64,000 bases of DNA from Phytophthora sp. 'mugwort' (taxonomy: Eukaryota; Oomycota; Peronosporomycetes; Peronosporales; Peronosporaceae): assembly GCA_033558025.1 (NCBI GenBank), contig JAUCEF010000017.1, positions 1,302,001 through 1,366,000 of the forward strand, written 5' to 3'. The position numbers and the translations under genes were made by a program. Shown here piece by piece: positions 10,336-21,038 of this stretch (its first letter is position 1; every line of letters starts with the position of its first letter). Under the pieces are notes generated by a model that saw nothing but the letters and a program-made list of their open reading frames with translations, was not told the DNA's origin and ran no database searches.

Positions 10336-12942
10336 TCGCCCAAGCGTGCCAATGAACTACTGGAGGTTGTGCACAGTGACGTATGCGGGCCCATGCGCAC
10401 GCCGACGTTTGGCGGCAAGCGCTACTTCGTCACCTTTATCGACGACAAGTCGCGCTACTGCGTGGTGTACCTGGTGAAGAACAAGTGGGAGGTGGCCGAC
10501 AAGTTCGCGCACTTTGTGGCGTTTGCGGAGACACAGACCAGCAAGCGCGTCAAGGAGCTTCGCAGTGACAACGGTGGTGAGTACAAATCCGACAAAATGG
10601 CCAAGTTTTGCAGCAAGCGCGACATCGTGCAAAAGTTCACGCCGCCATACACGCCGCAGCTCAACGGAATCGCGGAGCGCATGAACCGGACGCTAGTTGA
10701 ATGCGCGCGGTGCATGCTGGAGCACGCGAATCTGTCCAAGGCATACTGGGGCGAAGCAGTCATGACGGCCATGTTCCTGCGCAACCGCTGTCCGACACAT
10801 GCGCTTGACAACGATAAGTCTCCATACGAGCTGTGGACTGCCAAGAAACCATTGCTGGCCAACCTCAAAGTCTTCGTTGCCACGCCTACGTGCATGTGGC
10901 GAAGGAGGAGCGAACCAAGCTGGATGCGCGATCGGTGCGGTGCAGGTTCCTTGGGTACTCGGACCACGAGAAAGCGTATCGGTTCGAGGAGATCGAGAGT
11001 GGTCGCGTGCTGGTGAGCCGCGATGCACAGTTCATGGAAGACGTCTTCGACGGTGGAAGACGCGACTACAAACCCAAGGAGGCGCTGGTGGACCTTCAAG
11101 ATGCGGAAGAAGGCACCACGGACAAAGATGAACAGTCGGCATCGGACGACGAAGATGAAGAGACTGCGCGGGAGGATGAATTCTTGCCCGGCAGCAAGAG
11201 ACACCCGCGGACACAGTCGCTGGAGGAAGCGGTGGAGACCCCGAGTGCCAAGCGATATGCGTCAGAGAATCGACGCCAAGGCCTGGATTGAGATGTCTGC
11301 CATGGCTCGAGACAACGACAAGAGCTTCGAGGCGGCGTACGTCGTGGATTCAGTGGGAGAAATGCCGACCACGTTCAAGTCGGCGATGGAATCCAGCGAC
11401 GCACGCAAATGGAAGGAGGCCTGCGACTCGGAGTACGACTCACTGCGCAAGAACGACACATGGGACGTGGTACCGCTGCCCAAGGGACGCAAGGCCATCG
11501 GCTGTCGATGGGTCTTTCGCGTGAAGGAGAACCAAGCCGGCGAGATCGAAAGATACAAGGCGCGCCTGGTGGCTAAGGGATTTTCGCAGAAGCACGGCAT
11601 CGACTACGACGAGACCTTCACGCCCGTGGCCAAGTTCACGTCCATCCGAATCGTGCTAGCGATGGCTGCCAAGTACGGGCTCAAGCTGCACCAGATGGAC
11701 GTTAAGACAGCCTTTCTTAACGGCGTCCTGGATGAAGACATCTACATGCAGCAGCCGGACGGATACATAAGCGAAGGACGCCCGGATCATGTGTGCAAGC
11801 TCAAGCGCGCGCTCTACGGTCTCAAGCAGTCGCCGCGCATGTGGAACCACACCATCGACGACTTCATGCTCAAGCTGGACTTCGACAAGTGCGAGACCGA
11901 CCACTGCGTCTACGTCAAGCGCAACGGCGACAGCATGGTGCTCGTGGTGCTGTACGTGGACGACCTGGTGATTGCGAGCAGCGATGACGACATGCTCAAG
12001 GCGACCAAGAGCGCACTAAGCAAGCGGTTCGAGATGACGGACCTAGGCGAGCTGAGCTACTTTCTCGGAATGCAGATCAAGACATCAAGGCTGGTGAGGT
12101 GACCATGCGGCAGACCAAGTTCGCGCGGAGCATCCTGAGCAAGTTCAGCATGGAGAACAGCAAGCCCGTGAAAACGCCGCAGGACCCCGGACCCAAGCTG
12201 ACCAAGGCTATGTGCGACGGCGGGTGCAAGCATGATGACAGCATGGCAGGCGTGCCTTACCGGAACGCCGTGGGCTGCCTCATGTACTTGATGGTGGGCA
12301 CCCGACCGGATCTGGCTGCGGCAGTGGGCACACTGAGTCAGTTCGCTGCAGCCCATGCCCCACGCACTGGCAAGCACTCAAGCGCGTCCTCCGCTACATC
12401 CAAGGCACGGCGACGTACGGCATCGAGTTTCGCACCAAGGACCAAGACGGCGTCTGCGGCTACTCGGATGCGGACTGGGCGGGTGATGTGGAGTCGCGCC
12501 GCAGCACGAGCGGATACGCGTTCATAATGAGCGGTGGATGCGTGAGCTGGCGCAGCAAGAAGCAGAGGACGGTGGCACTATCGTCGACGGAAGCCGAGTA
12601 CATGGCGCTATCGGAGGCAACACAGGAGGCCGTATGGCTCAAGGCGTTTCTGTGCGAGATAGGCGAAACCACAGAGGGCAAGGCGATCAAGATCTACGAA
12701 GACAACCAAGGATCCATCGCGCTTGCCAAGAATCCCGAGTTTCACAAGCGTACCAAGCACATCGACATTCGCTACCACTTCGTGCGCGAGGAGGTCGAGG
12801 ACGGAGAAGTGGTGCTCGAGTACTGTCCGACACAAGACATGCTGGCGGACCTGATGACCAAGCCCATTCCAACGGCGCAGTTCGACTATCTCCGGAGCAA
12901 GCTCGGCATCGAAGCACCGAAGGCTATCGAGTCGAGTGGGAG
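10336..12942 (+). pseudogene. Copia family B element B2, integrase to RNase H
   Basis: Begins in the integrase core (VVHSDVCGPM) and runs through NGIAERMNRT, linker, RT (HQMDVKTAFLNG and LYVDD) and RNase H to the LRSKLGIEAP end. LTR, leader, gag and protease are missing on the left. Frame changes lie near 10875, 11265, 12090 and 12370. The 360-codon RT stretch 11023-12102 is continuous. A purine-rich tract (GTCGAGTGGGAG) precedes the LTR. Confidence 0.88.
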
Positions 12943-13221
12943 TGTTGTCAAGGAGACGCCTCGAGCAGCTGCTGTATACCGGTAGGATACCGGTATGACC
13001 TTCACTCAGTGGCACCTCAATCACTCCGGCGATTACGGGACGATGATTACGATGCACGTGGGTACAAGATTGTGGGTACAAGATGGTCATCGACGTGGCG
13101 CTCTGCGATTGGCTGAAGTAACTCAGTATCCAGTAGAGAATCCAGTAGAGTGTACCCAGTAGGTAGAACTGTAGGCTTAGAGGTAGCAAGGAGTTTGCGA
13201 ACTAAGGACCTAAATCAATCT
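12943..13221 (+). repeat. LTR of Copia B2
   Basis: 279 bp from TGTTGTCAAGGAG to the TAAATCAATC end. It is followed by about 30 bp (13222-13250) matching the sequence that normally follows a family B 5' LTR (TTTGCATTTTGCCATCAAGT, as at 19927). The LTR is therefore joined on its right to the leader of another B copy, as expected from LTR-LTR recombination or a tandem pair that was later cut by A3. Confidence 0.83.
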
Positions 13222-13251
13222 TTTTGCATTTTGCCATCAAGTGACCAAGCC

Positions 13252-15198
13252 TTTTTTGGTAGCCCATGAACAGACCAGCGCGAGCCTTGGGGTCCCACTT
13301 GAGTCGCTTCTCCTTCGGGGTCAGGACGTACGTCCGACATCCAAACACACGCATGTGCTTCACACTTGGCTTGAACTTGTATACAATCTCGAACGGAGTC
13401 TTGTTTTTCGACCTTGGGCGACGGCAAGCGGTTCTTGACATAAATTGCAGCCATCGCTGCTTCGCCCCAAAAACACTTGTCCAGTTTTGCATGATGCAGC
13501 ATGCTGCGACCAATCGTAACGATGGTCCGGATAGCTCTCTCTGCCGTGCCGTTGGTTTTGGTGCGCGTACGGAACCGTGGTCTGCTGCTCGATGCCTTGA
13601 TCTTCGTAGAAGGCCTTAAGCGAATTAGTAGCAAACTCACGGGCTCCGTCGTGGCGCACGAACTTGACACGTTTGCCGAACTGCGTCTGCACCTTCATGA
13701 GGTAGGTCTTGAGGCATTCTTCGCTCTCCGACTTGGCACTTAAGCAGAAACCCTTCATGCATCCGCTGGCTTCGTCCACTATGAGCAGCAAATATTTGCT
13801 GCCACCCAGTGACTCTTGTTCCATGGGGCCGCAGATGTCGAAGTGGAGTAGCTCAAATACGTCGTAGTGACGCTTGTCGCGGTTGCTTGGGAACGGTTTT
13901 TGGACCATCTTCCCTTGCTGACATCCGCGACATATGCTTGGTCCACTCGACTGTGATGGTGTTTTCGCGTCCTTGATCATGCCACTGCTGACCATTTTGC
14001 GCAGCACGTCGATCGGAGCGTGGCCCATCCGCGCGTGTAGATCCACGTTGCGCGTTGACGTCGCCGCATTCACCGAATGTTGTGGTATGCGTAGCCAGTA
14101 GAGACCGTCGACGAGGTCAGCAGTTGCCACCATTTGCTTCAAGCCCTTCCGCGCGACATGCATGCTCGCACCGTCGAACACCACTTGAAAGTTGCCACTC
14201 TTGTTAATCTGCGACACCGAAAGCAGATTCTTGTTCATCTTCGGCAGGTACAGCGCGTCCTTGATTTCGATGTCGCGCTCGTCGCCGTTGGGCAGAACTA
14301 CTCGTTCGATTATAGTTCCCACACCCTTAATCTCGGCCTTGTTTCCGTCCGCTACCGATAGTTCGCCTTCGTCTTGCTCATTCAGCGTGGCGAACTTGGT
14401 CTTGTCATTGCAAATGTGGTGCGTTGCGCCGCTGTCGACCGCCCACATCCCGGGCATATCCTTGCCCGTCGATTTTCGGCATTCCAACGAAACCGCAAAC
14501 GCGACACGGTCGTAGTCGTAGTCGTCGTTGCGCCACTGAACATGGTTTGCTCCGCGTCCACGGCCGTTGCCACCGCGTCTTGGCCCTCGGTTCTCGTCCT
14601 TCTGCTTGGTCCAGCACTTGTCAATGACATGCCCCAATTTTCCGCAGTACGTGCATTGGCGAGGCTCACGGTCGGTGTTGAACGCCTTGGCCGCGTTCTC
14701 AGTCTTCACCGTCGCCGTCTTCTCGCCTTGTCGCTTGATGTGCTCGTTCGTGAGCACCTTCACAACGTCTTGCAACCGCAGCTCTGCATTGCTCATCTCC
14801 AAGTTCAGCACGACGTTCTCGTAGCTCTTGGGGAGACTGCGCAGCAAGCAGATCGCCACGTCCTCGTCCTCCATCTTGGCGCCGATGCTACTGAGCTTGG
14901 CGCTGATGTTCAGGACATCATTGCAATGATGCAACACATTGCCGCCTTCCGACATCTCCATGCTGAAGAGCTGTCGTTTCAGGTAGATGCGACCAGCCTT
15001 CTGCGATCCACCGTACAGCGTCTTCAAGCGCGTCCACGCGACCCAGGCTTCCTCGCAGTCATCGACCACGTGATGGTAGTCAGCGTCCATGTGGAGCAAC
15101 ATCAGTCCGAAAGCGATGTTGCTCGACTTGACATACTCGTCCTTGCCCGGGAGTCCGTAAAGGTCGGAGACGTTTCCCGATTCACCACCCTGCTGCAC
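13252..15198 (-). pseudogene. Copia family A element A3, gag to integrase
   Basis: Reads from 15198 leftwards: gag ([20 protein letters not shown]), intact CCHC knuckle ([15 protein letters not shown]), protease DSGATHH and integrase. An open frame of about 540 family-like codons continues until one extra base at about 13560 breaks the [11 protein letters not shown] region. It is cut off at the integrase C-terminus (about 13255) by the leader of a B element, so RT, RNase H and the 3' LTR are gone. The gag start and the 5' LTR are also missing at the junction with B4. Confidence 0.88.
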
Positions 15199-16180
15199 TT
15201 AAGCCGCAGCCGACATCTCGTCCAGAGGCAGGTGTCGACTCTGCCGCTTGGCACTTGGAACTTCCACAGCTTCGTCCAGCGACTGCGTCCGCGGGTGTCG
15301 CTTTCTGCCTGGTTCAAAACCTTCGTCCCGCGCTGCTTCTTCGTCTTCTTCTTCTTTGTCGTCTTCATCCGACTGCAACGAATCTTGATCCGTCGTCTCT
15401 CCATCTTGAATAACCACCACCCCCTCTGATGGTAGTCACGTCTCCCACTGTCGAAGACGTCTTCCATAAACTGCGCGTCGCGGCTCACCAGCACGCGACC
15501 GCTCTTGATCTCTTCGATACGATACGCTTTCTCATGCTCCAAGTATCCCAGGAACCGACAGCGCACCGACCGAGCGTCAAACTTGGTGCGCTTCTCCTTC
15601 GGCACGTGCACGTACGCGTGGCAACCGAACACCTTGAGGTTCGCTAGCAGCGGTTTCTTGCCTGTCCAAACCTGGTGCGGCGACTTGTCGTGGTTGATGG
15701 CACGCGTCGGACACCGATTACGGAGGAACGTAGCTGTCACGACAGCTTCACCCCAATACGTCTTGGGCAATCCAGCATGTTCCAGCATGCAGCGTGCACA
15801 CTCCATCAACGTCCGGTTCATGCGCTCGGCGACTCCGTTCAGCTGAGGCGTGTATGGCGGCGTGAACATCTGCATGATACCACGGTCCGCACAGAACTTG
15901 GCCATCCCACCCGAAGTGTACTCGCCGCCGTTGTCGCTCCGGAGTGTTTTCACGCGCTTGCCGGTCTGAGTTTCAGCAAACGCCACAAACTTAGCGAATT
16001 TAGCAGCCACTCCGGACTTGTTCCGCAGCAAGTACACCACACAGAAGTGCGACTTGTCGTCGATGAACGTGACGAAGTAGCGCTTGCCACCAACCGTTGG
16101 TATCTGCATGGGGCCGCACACATCGCTGTGAACCACCTCCAGCACTTGCTTCGCACGGTTCGGCGACGACTTCATGTACC
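15199..16180 (-). pseudogene. Copia family B element B4, integrase and linker fragment
   Basis: Reads leftwards from SPNRAKQVLEVVHSDVCGPM through VAERMNRTLMECARCM and FLGYLEHEKAYR to the acidic linker ending LDEMSAAA. One frame change occurs near 15420 in the linker. Both ends are joined to family A sequence: the A4 LTR stub on the right and A3 gag on the left. It has no LTR of its own. Confidence 0.86.
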
Positions 16181-16186
16181 TAAACC

Positions 16187-16216
16187 CTACACAGTACCGA
16201 AACCCGGCAACCCTCA
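16187..16216 (-). repeat. 30-bp stub of the A4 3' LTR
   Basis: After the A4 stop codon and its purine tract the minus strand reads TGAGGGTTGCCGGGTTTCGG, the first bases of an A-type LTR. It then switches within about 30 bp to B4 integrase sequence. Confidence 0.75.
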
Positions 16217-16226
16217 ATACGCCCCC

Positions 16227-19200
16227 TCAATGCGAACATGCGTGGATTCCGAGGGCCGCCGTCTGATCCATGTGGCGCGGTCCTGGCAGCGCCTTGGTCA
16301 TGATGTCCGCCAGCATGATTGAAGTCACAGAATACTCAAGCTTGACTTCGCCGCGCTTGACCTCATCACGGATGTGATGGTACTTGATATCGATGTGCTT
16401 GGCACGACCGTGGTTCACAGGGTTCTTCGTCATCTTGATGCACGACTGGTTGTCTTCGAGGATCTTGAGCTCTGGCCCCGATTCGTTCGCTGCCGTCAAA
16501 ATCTCGCACAACAGGCGGTGAATCCACTTGCCTTCTTGGACGGCCAGACTGAGCGCGATGTATTCCGCTTCGCTCGTTGATAGCAACACACTTGACTGTT
16601 TCTTGCTTCCCCAACTGACTGGCGCGCCCATCAAAATGAACGTATAGCCCGAAGTTGACTTGCGATCGGAATGGTCGCCGGCCCAGTCTGCGTCTGAGTA
16701 GCCGCGAAAGTCCATCTTGTCACCGGGTTTGAAGCAGATTCCATGCGACTTGGTCCCTTGGAAATAGCGGAGGATTCGCTTCACTGCAACCCAGTGCTCG
16801 ACTTGAGGGTTTTCCATGAAGCGCGACACATATCCCACGGCGAAAGCGGTATCTGGTCGCGTCGCAGTCATCAAGTGCATGAGTGCATCCACAGCTTCAC
16901 GAAAGGGAACGTTGATCTTGGTCGGCGCGTTGCTTGGAACCAGTCGAGAGCTCAAATCCGCGGGGCTTACCACAGCCTTGCAGTCATCCATGCCGAAACG
17001 CTTGAGAATGTCGTCCACGTAGCGCCGTTGGCACATTGTTACACTGCCGTCCGGGCCATCCACCAGCTCGATTCCAAGGACGAACACACACTTGCCACTG
17101 TCAGTCATTTCGAAGCGTGTCTTGAGGTCGTTCTTCGTGCGTGAGATCAGTTCGGGTGAACTTCCGGTGACCAACACATCGTCCACGTAGACCAGCACGA
17201 GCACACAGTGGCCATCGACAACCTTGATGTAGAGGCATGGGTCGAAGGCTGAAACCTGAAAACCGATAGAACACACGAATTCATCGAAGGTCTCGTTCCA
17301 CACGCGCGAAGCTTGCTTGAGACCGTAGATCGCCTTGACCAGTTCCAGGCAGTCGAAGTCATCGTCCAGCTCGACGCCTTCTGGCACCACGCAGTACACG
17401 ACTTCCTTCATGACGCCGTACAGAAATGCCGTTACCACGTCGAGTTGGTCCAGAGGCCAGTCGAAATACTTGGCGATCGCGATGACCATGTGCAGCGTCA
17501 CGTACTTGACCACGGGCGAGAACGTCTCCGTGTAGTCGATGCCGTACTTCTGCTTGAAACCCTTGGCCACCAGGCGCGCCTTGTATTTCTCGATCGATCC
17601 GTCGGCTTTGCGCTTGATCTTGAACACCCACTTGGTACCGATGGCGCGTTGTCCGCTGGACAACTTGGCAGCACGAAACACACCACGAAGTTGCATCGAC
17701 TTGAGTTCCGCACGAACAGCCTTACGCCAATGCACTTGATCAGGTCCGTTCACCGCGTCTTGGAATGTCGTCGGCTCAGACAACTCACCGGCTTCCACTG
17801 AGTTGGCACTTGCTCGCCAAAATACGGGAGGAGTGGAATCGTCTTCTTCGTTGTCTTGAGCATCCTTCTTTTCTTCGTCAGGCAGTCCAGGTTCCATTCG
17901 AACACTCGCTCGGCGTTTGGCTTGGCGCTCGAACGAGGTGACAGGAGCGCTTGCTTCTTCCAAACCAGTCGCACGGCGAACAGGACGCGAGTTCACTGAC
18001 ATGGTATCCGCATCACTTGGTCGAGTCTTGCGCTTCCCCGCCTGCTTATATTCGGTCGGACCCGCCGAGTCATCGTCACCAATCTCGAGCGAGTCGAAGT
18101 CCAGGTCCACATCTTCGTCGTCATTACTTGAGATCGCCGTCGAGATACCAAAACTTGATTCGTCGAAGGTGACATCGCGACTTATCAGCACCTGCCCCGC
18201 CTCGATGTCATAAACTCGGTACGCCTTCGACACTTCTTCGTATCCCATGAACACACCAGCGCGAGCCTTGGGGGCCCACTTGAGTCGCTTCTCCTTCGGG
18301 GTCAGGACGTACGTCCGACATCCAAACACACGCATGTGCTTCACACTTGGCTTGAACTTGTATACAATCTCGAACGGAGTCTTGCTTTTGACCTTGGGCG
18401 ACGGCAAGCGGTTCTTGACATAAATTGCAGCCATCGCTGCTTCGCCCCAAAAACACTTGTCCAGCTTTGCATAATGCAGCATGCTGCGACCAATCGTAAC
18501 GATGGTCCGGATAGCTCTCTCTGCCGTGCCGTTGGTTTGGTGCGCGTACGGAACCGTGGTCTGCTGCTCGATGCCTTGATCTTCGTAGAAGGCCTTGAGC
18601 GAATTAGTAGCAAACTCACGGGATCCGTCGTGGCGCACGAACTTGACACGTTTGCCGAACTGCGTCTGCACCTTCATGATGTAGGTCTTGAGGCATTCTT
18701 CGCTCTCCGACTTGGCACTTAAGCAGAAACCCTTCATGCATCCGCTGGCTTCGTCCACTATGAGCAGCAAATATTTGCTGCCACCCAGTGACTCTTGTTC
18801 CATGGGGCCGCAGATGTCGAAGTGGAGTAGCTCAAATACGTCGTAGTGACGCTTGTCGCGGTTGCTTGGGAACGGTTTTTGGACCATCTTCCCTTGCTGA
18901 CATCCGCGACATATGCTTGGTCCACTCGACTGTGATGGTGTTTTCGCGTCCTTGATCATGCCACTGCTGACCATTTTGCGCAGCACGTCGATCGGAGCGT
19001 GGCCCATCCGCGCGTGTAGATCCACGTTGCGCGTTGACGTCGCCGCATTCACCGAATGTTGTGGTATGCGTAGCCAGTAGAGACCGTCGACGAGGTCAGC
19101 CGTTGCCACCACTTGCTTCGAGCCCTTCCGCGCGACATGCATGCTCGCACCGTCGAACACCACTTGAAAGTTGCCACTCTTGTTAATCTGCGGCACCGAA

Positions 19201-19466
19201 AGCAGATTCTTGTTCATCTTCGGCACGTACAGCGCGTCCTTGATTTCGGTGTCGCGCTCGTCGCCGTTGGGCAGAACTACTCGTTCGATGATAGTTCCCA
19301 CACCCTTAATCTCGGCCTTGTTTCCGTCCGCTACCGATAGTTCGCCTTCGTCTTGCTCATTCAGCGTGGCGAACTTGGTCTTGTCATTGCAAATGTGGTG
19401 CGTTGCGCCGCTGTCGACCGCCCACATCCCGGGCATATCCTTGCCCGTCGATTTTCCGCATTCCAA
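16227..19466 (-). CDS. Copia family A element A4, uninterrupted pol frame (1079 aa)
   Basis: Longest intact retroelement frame in the window. In order: protease ([13 protein letters not shown]), GAG-pre-integrase ([19 protein letters not shown]), integrase core with VRHDGSREF and AERAIRT, acidic linker, RT ([21 protein letters not shown]) and RNase H ([12 protein letters not shown] equivalent, ending ALGIHACSH). All key acidic residues that can be recognised are present. Upstream, 19467-19604 holds the gag C-terminus in another frame, after a small deletion near 19475. Gag is then cut at the zinc knuckle by the B3 LTR. The element is therefore not autonomous, although its enzymes look conserved and could in principle act in trans. 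Confidence 0.88.
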   Translation of the reverse strand: MECGKSTGKDMPGMWAVDSGATHHICNDKTKFATLNEQDEGELSVADGNKAEIKGVGTIIERVVLPNGDERDTEIKDALYVPKMNKNLLSVPQINKSGNFQVVFDGASMHVARKGSKQVVATADLVDGLYWLRIPQHSVNAATSTRNVDLHARMGHAPIDVLRKMVSSGMIKDAKTPSQSSGPSICRGCQQGKMVQKPFPSNRDKRHYDVFELLHFDICGPMEQESLGGSKYLLLIVDEASGCMKGFCLSAKSESEECLKTYIMKVQTQFGKRVKFVRHDGSREFATNSLKAFYEDQGIEQQTTVPYAHQTNGTAERAIRTIVTIGRSMLHYAKLDKCFWGEAAMAAIYVKNRLPSPKVKSKTPFEIVYKFKPSVKHMRVFGCRTYVLTPKEKRLKWAPKARAGVFMGYEEVSKAYRVYDIEAGQVLISRDVTFDESSFGISTAISSNDDEDVDLDFDSLEIGDDDSAGPTEYKQAGKRKTRPSDADTMSVNSRPVRRATGLEEASAPVTSFERQAKRRASVRMEPGLPDEEKKDAQDNEEDDSTPPVFWRASANSVEAGELSEPTTFQDAVNGPDQVHWRKAVRAELKSMQLRGVFRAAKLSSGQRAIGTKWVFKIKRKADGSIEKYKARLVAKGFKQKYGIDYTETFSPVVKYVTLHMVIAIAKYFDWPLDQLDVVTAFLYGVMKEVVYCVVPEGVELDDDFDCLELVKAIYGLKQASRVWNETFDEFVCSIGFQVSAFDPCLYIKVVDGHCVLVLVYVDDVLVTGSSPELISRTKNDLKTRFEMTDSGKCVFVLGIELVDGPDGSVTMCQRRYVDDILKRFGMDDCKAVVSPADLSSRLVPSNAPTKINVPFREAVDALMHLMTATRPDTAFAVGYVSRFMENPQVEHWVAVKRILRYFQGTKSHGICFKPGDKMDFRGYSDADWAGDHSDRKSTSGYTFILMGAPVSWGSKKQSSVLLSTSEAEYIALSLAVQEGKWIHRLLCEILTAANESGPELKILEDNQSCIKMTKNPVNHGRAKHIDIKYHHIRDEVKRGEVKLEYSVTSIMLADIMTKALPGPRHMDQTAALGIHACSH

Positions 19467-19604
19467 CGAACTGCAAACGCGACACGGTCGTTAGTCGTAG
19501 TCGTCGTTGCACCACTGAATATGGTTTGCTCCGCGTCCACGGCCGTTGCCGCCGCGTCTTGGCCCTCGGTTCTCGTCCTTCTGCTTGGTCCAGCACTTGT
19601 CAAT

Positions 19605-19926
19605 TGTTGTCAAGGAGACGTCTCGACCAGCTGCTGTATACCGGTAGGATACCGGTATGACTTTCACTCAGTGGCACCGCAATCATTTCTGTGATTACGA
19701 GACGAAGATTACGTCACGGTGTTTAATGGGACGGTGTTTACGCCATGGACGATTACGCCACGGGTGGGTACAAGATTGTGGGTACATGATGGGCTCTACG
19801 TGGCACTCCCTGATTGGCTGAAGCAACTCAGTATCCAGTAGAGAATCCAGTAGAGTGTACCCAGTAGGTAGAACTGTAGGCTTAGAGGTAGCAAGGAGTT
19901 TGCGAACTAAGGACCTAAATCAATCA
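19605..19926 (+). repeat. 5' LTR of Copia B3
   Basis: 322 bp from TGTTGTCAAGGAGACG to AATCAATCA. It carries one copy of the CCGGTAGGATACCGGTATGA segment and a middle part that differs from the other B LTRs (TTTAATGGGACGGTGTTTACG). It is inserted into the A4 gag zinc-knuckle coding sequence, with A4 reading up to base 19604. Confidence 0.87.
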
Positions 19927-19964
19927 CTTTGCATTTTGCCATCAAGTGACCAAGCCTTTTGGTT

Positions 19965-21032
19965 ATGAGCCCAAGCCCCGTCTTCCCTGACCAAGACCCC
20001 GACTACGCCTTCGCCATGGAAGCCACTTCGACTACGACCGCCCGCATCAACAAGTTCGACGGAACTAACTTCCACACGTGGAAGTTCAAGATGCAGATGG
20101 TGCTCGAGGAGCGCGAACTGTGGAAAGTGACAAATGGGGAAGTGAAGCTGGAGCACTGCCAGACTGCGGCGGATCAAGCGCTCTTTCGGAAGAAGTCGCG
20201 CAAGGCGCTGGCGATGATCTGTCTCGCGATGGAGGATTCGCAGCTGCCGCTGGTTCGCTCGGCGAGTGGCGCGCATGATGCATGGTCAAGACTGGAAGGA
20301 CACTTCGAGAAGAAGAGTTTGGCTAACAAGCTCTTTCTTCGTCGACGTTTCTTCACGACGATGATGGACGAAGGTGATGATGTGCTGGAGCACATCAACA
20401 AGATCAAGACGCTGGCGGAGCAGCTCGACGCAGTGGGCGCTCCGGTCAGCGAGGATGACTTGGTGATCACGCTTTTGGGAAGTCTGAGCGAGTCGTACCA
20501 GTTCCTGATCACGGCGTTGGAGTCGAGAGCCGACTCACTGTCGTGGGAACTCGTGACGTCTCGGCTGCTGCATGAGGACATGAAGCGCAAGGAACAAGGT
20601 GGCGGTACGGACGGCACCGCGCACGGTCAAGGTCAAGCGTTCATGACAAGCGACAACAAGCGCAAGGGTCGGCAGGCGCAGAAGACTAGTGCCTGTCACT
20701 ACTGTGGCGAGCACGGACATTGGATCGCCAAGTGTCCGGTGCGAATCCGCGAGAACGCGGAGCGGCAGAGGCCGCAACGAGCGAATATCGCGCAGAGTGA
20801 AGACGACTCTGGCGACTTCCTCTTCTCGGTTGGTGGTAACACGGGTGCCTCCAAGTCGAATGGAGTGTGGCTGGTCGACTCGGGTGCGACGCAACACATG
20901 ACGTACTCGAAGGAGTACATGAAGAACTACAAGAAGATCTCTCCGGTGGACGTGCATCTCGTGGACGACGGTGTGGTTCAGGCTGTGGGGACCGGCGACA
21001 TTGTGATGTCGATGAGACCCCGCGCGGCATGA
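19965..21032 (+). CDS. Copia family B element B3, gag and start of protease
   Basis: ATG at 19965, 38 bp after the LTR. It encodes the gag helical domain (INKFDGTNFHTWKFKMQMV), a CCHC knuckle (CHYCGEHGHWIAKC) and the retropepsin motif [12 protein letters not shown]. The frame terminates at 21032, just after the protease core, through a small indel near 21015, and pol resumes at 21039. In this family the rest of the polyprotein should be in the same frame, so the stop is a lesion rather than a programmed shift. Confidence 0.85.
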   Translation: MSPSPVFPDQDPDYAFAMEATSTTTARINKFDGTNFHTWKFKMQMVLEERELWKVTNGEVKLEHCQTAADQALFRKKSRKALAMICLAMEDSQLPLVRSASGAHDAWSRLEGHFEKKSLANKLFLRRRFFTTMMDEGDDVLEHINKIKTLAEQLDAVGAPVSEDDLVITLLGSLSESYQFLITALESRADSLSWELVTSRLLHEDMKRKEQGGGTDGTAHGQGQAFMTSDNKRKGRQAQKTSACHYCGEHGHWIAKCPVRIRENAERQRPQRANIAQSEDDSGDFLFSVGGNTGASKSNGVWLVDSGATQHMTYSKEYMKNYKKISPVDVHLVDDGVVQAVGTGDIVMSMRPRAA

Positions 21033-21038
21033 AGAGGG

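Noticed and set aside
14374..15429. 351-codon open frame on the plus strand
   Set aside because: It is the antisense of A3 gag and the B4 linker. Its sequence has no family features and it spans an element junction, so it is a shadow.
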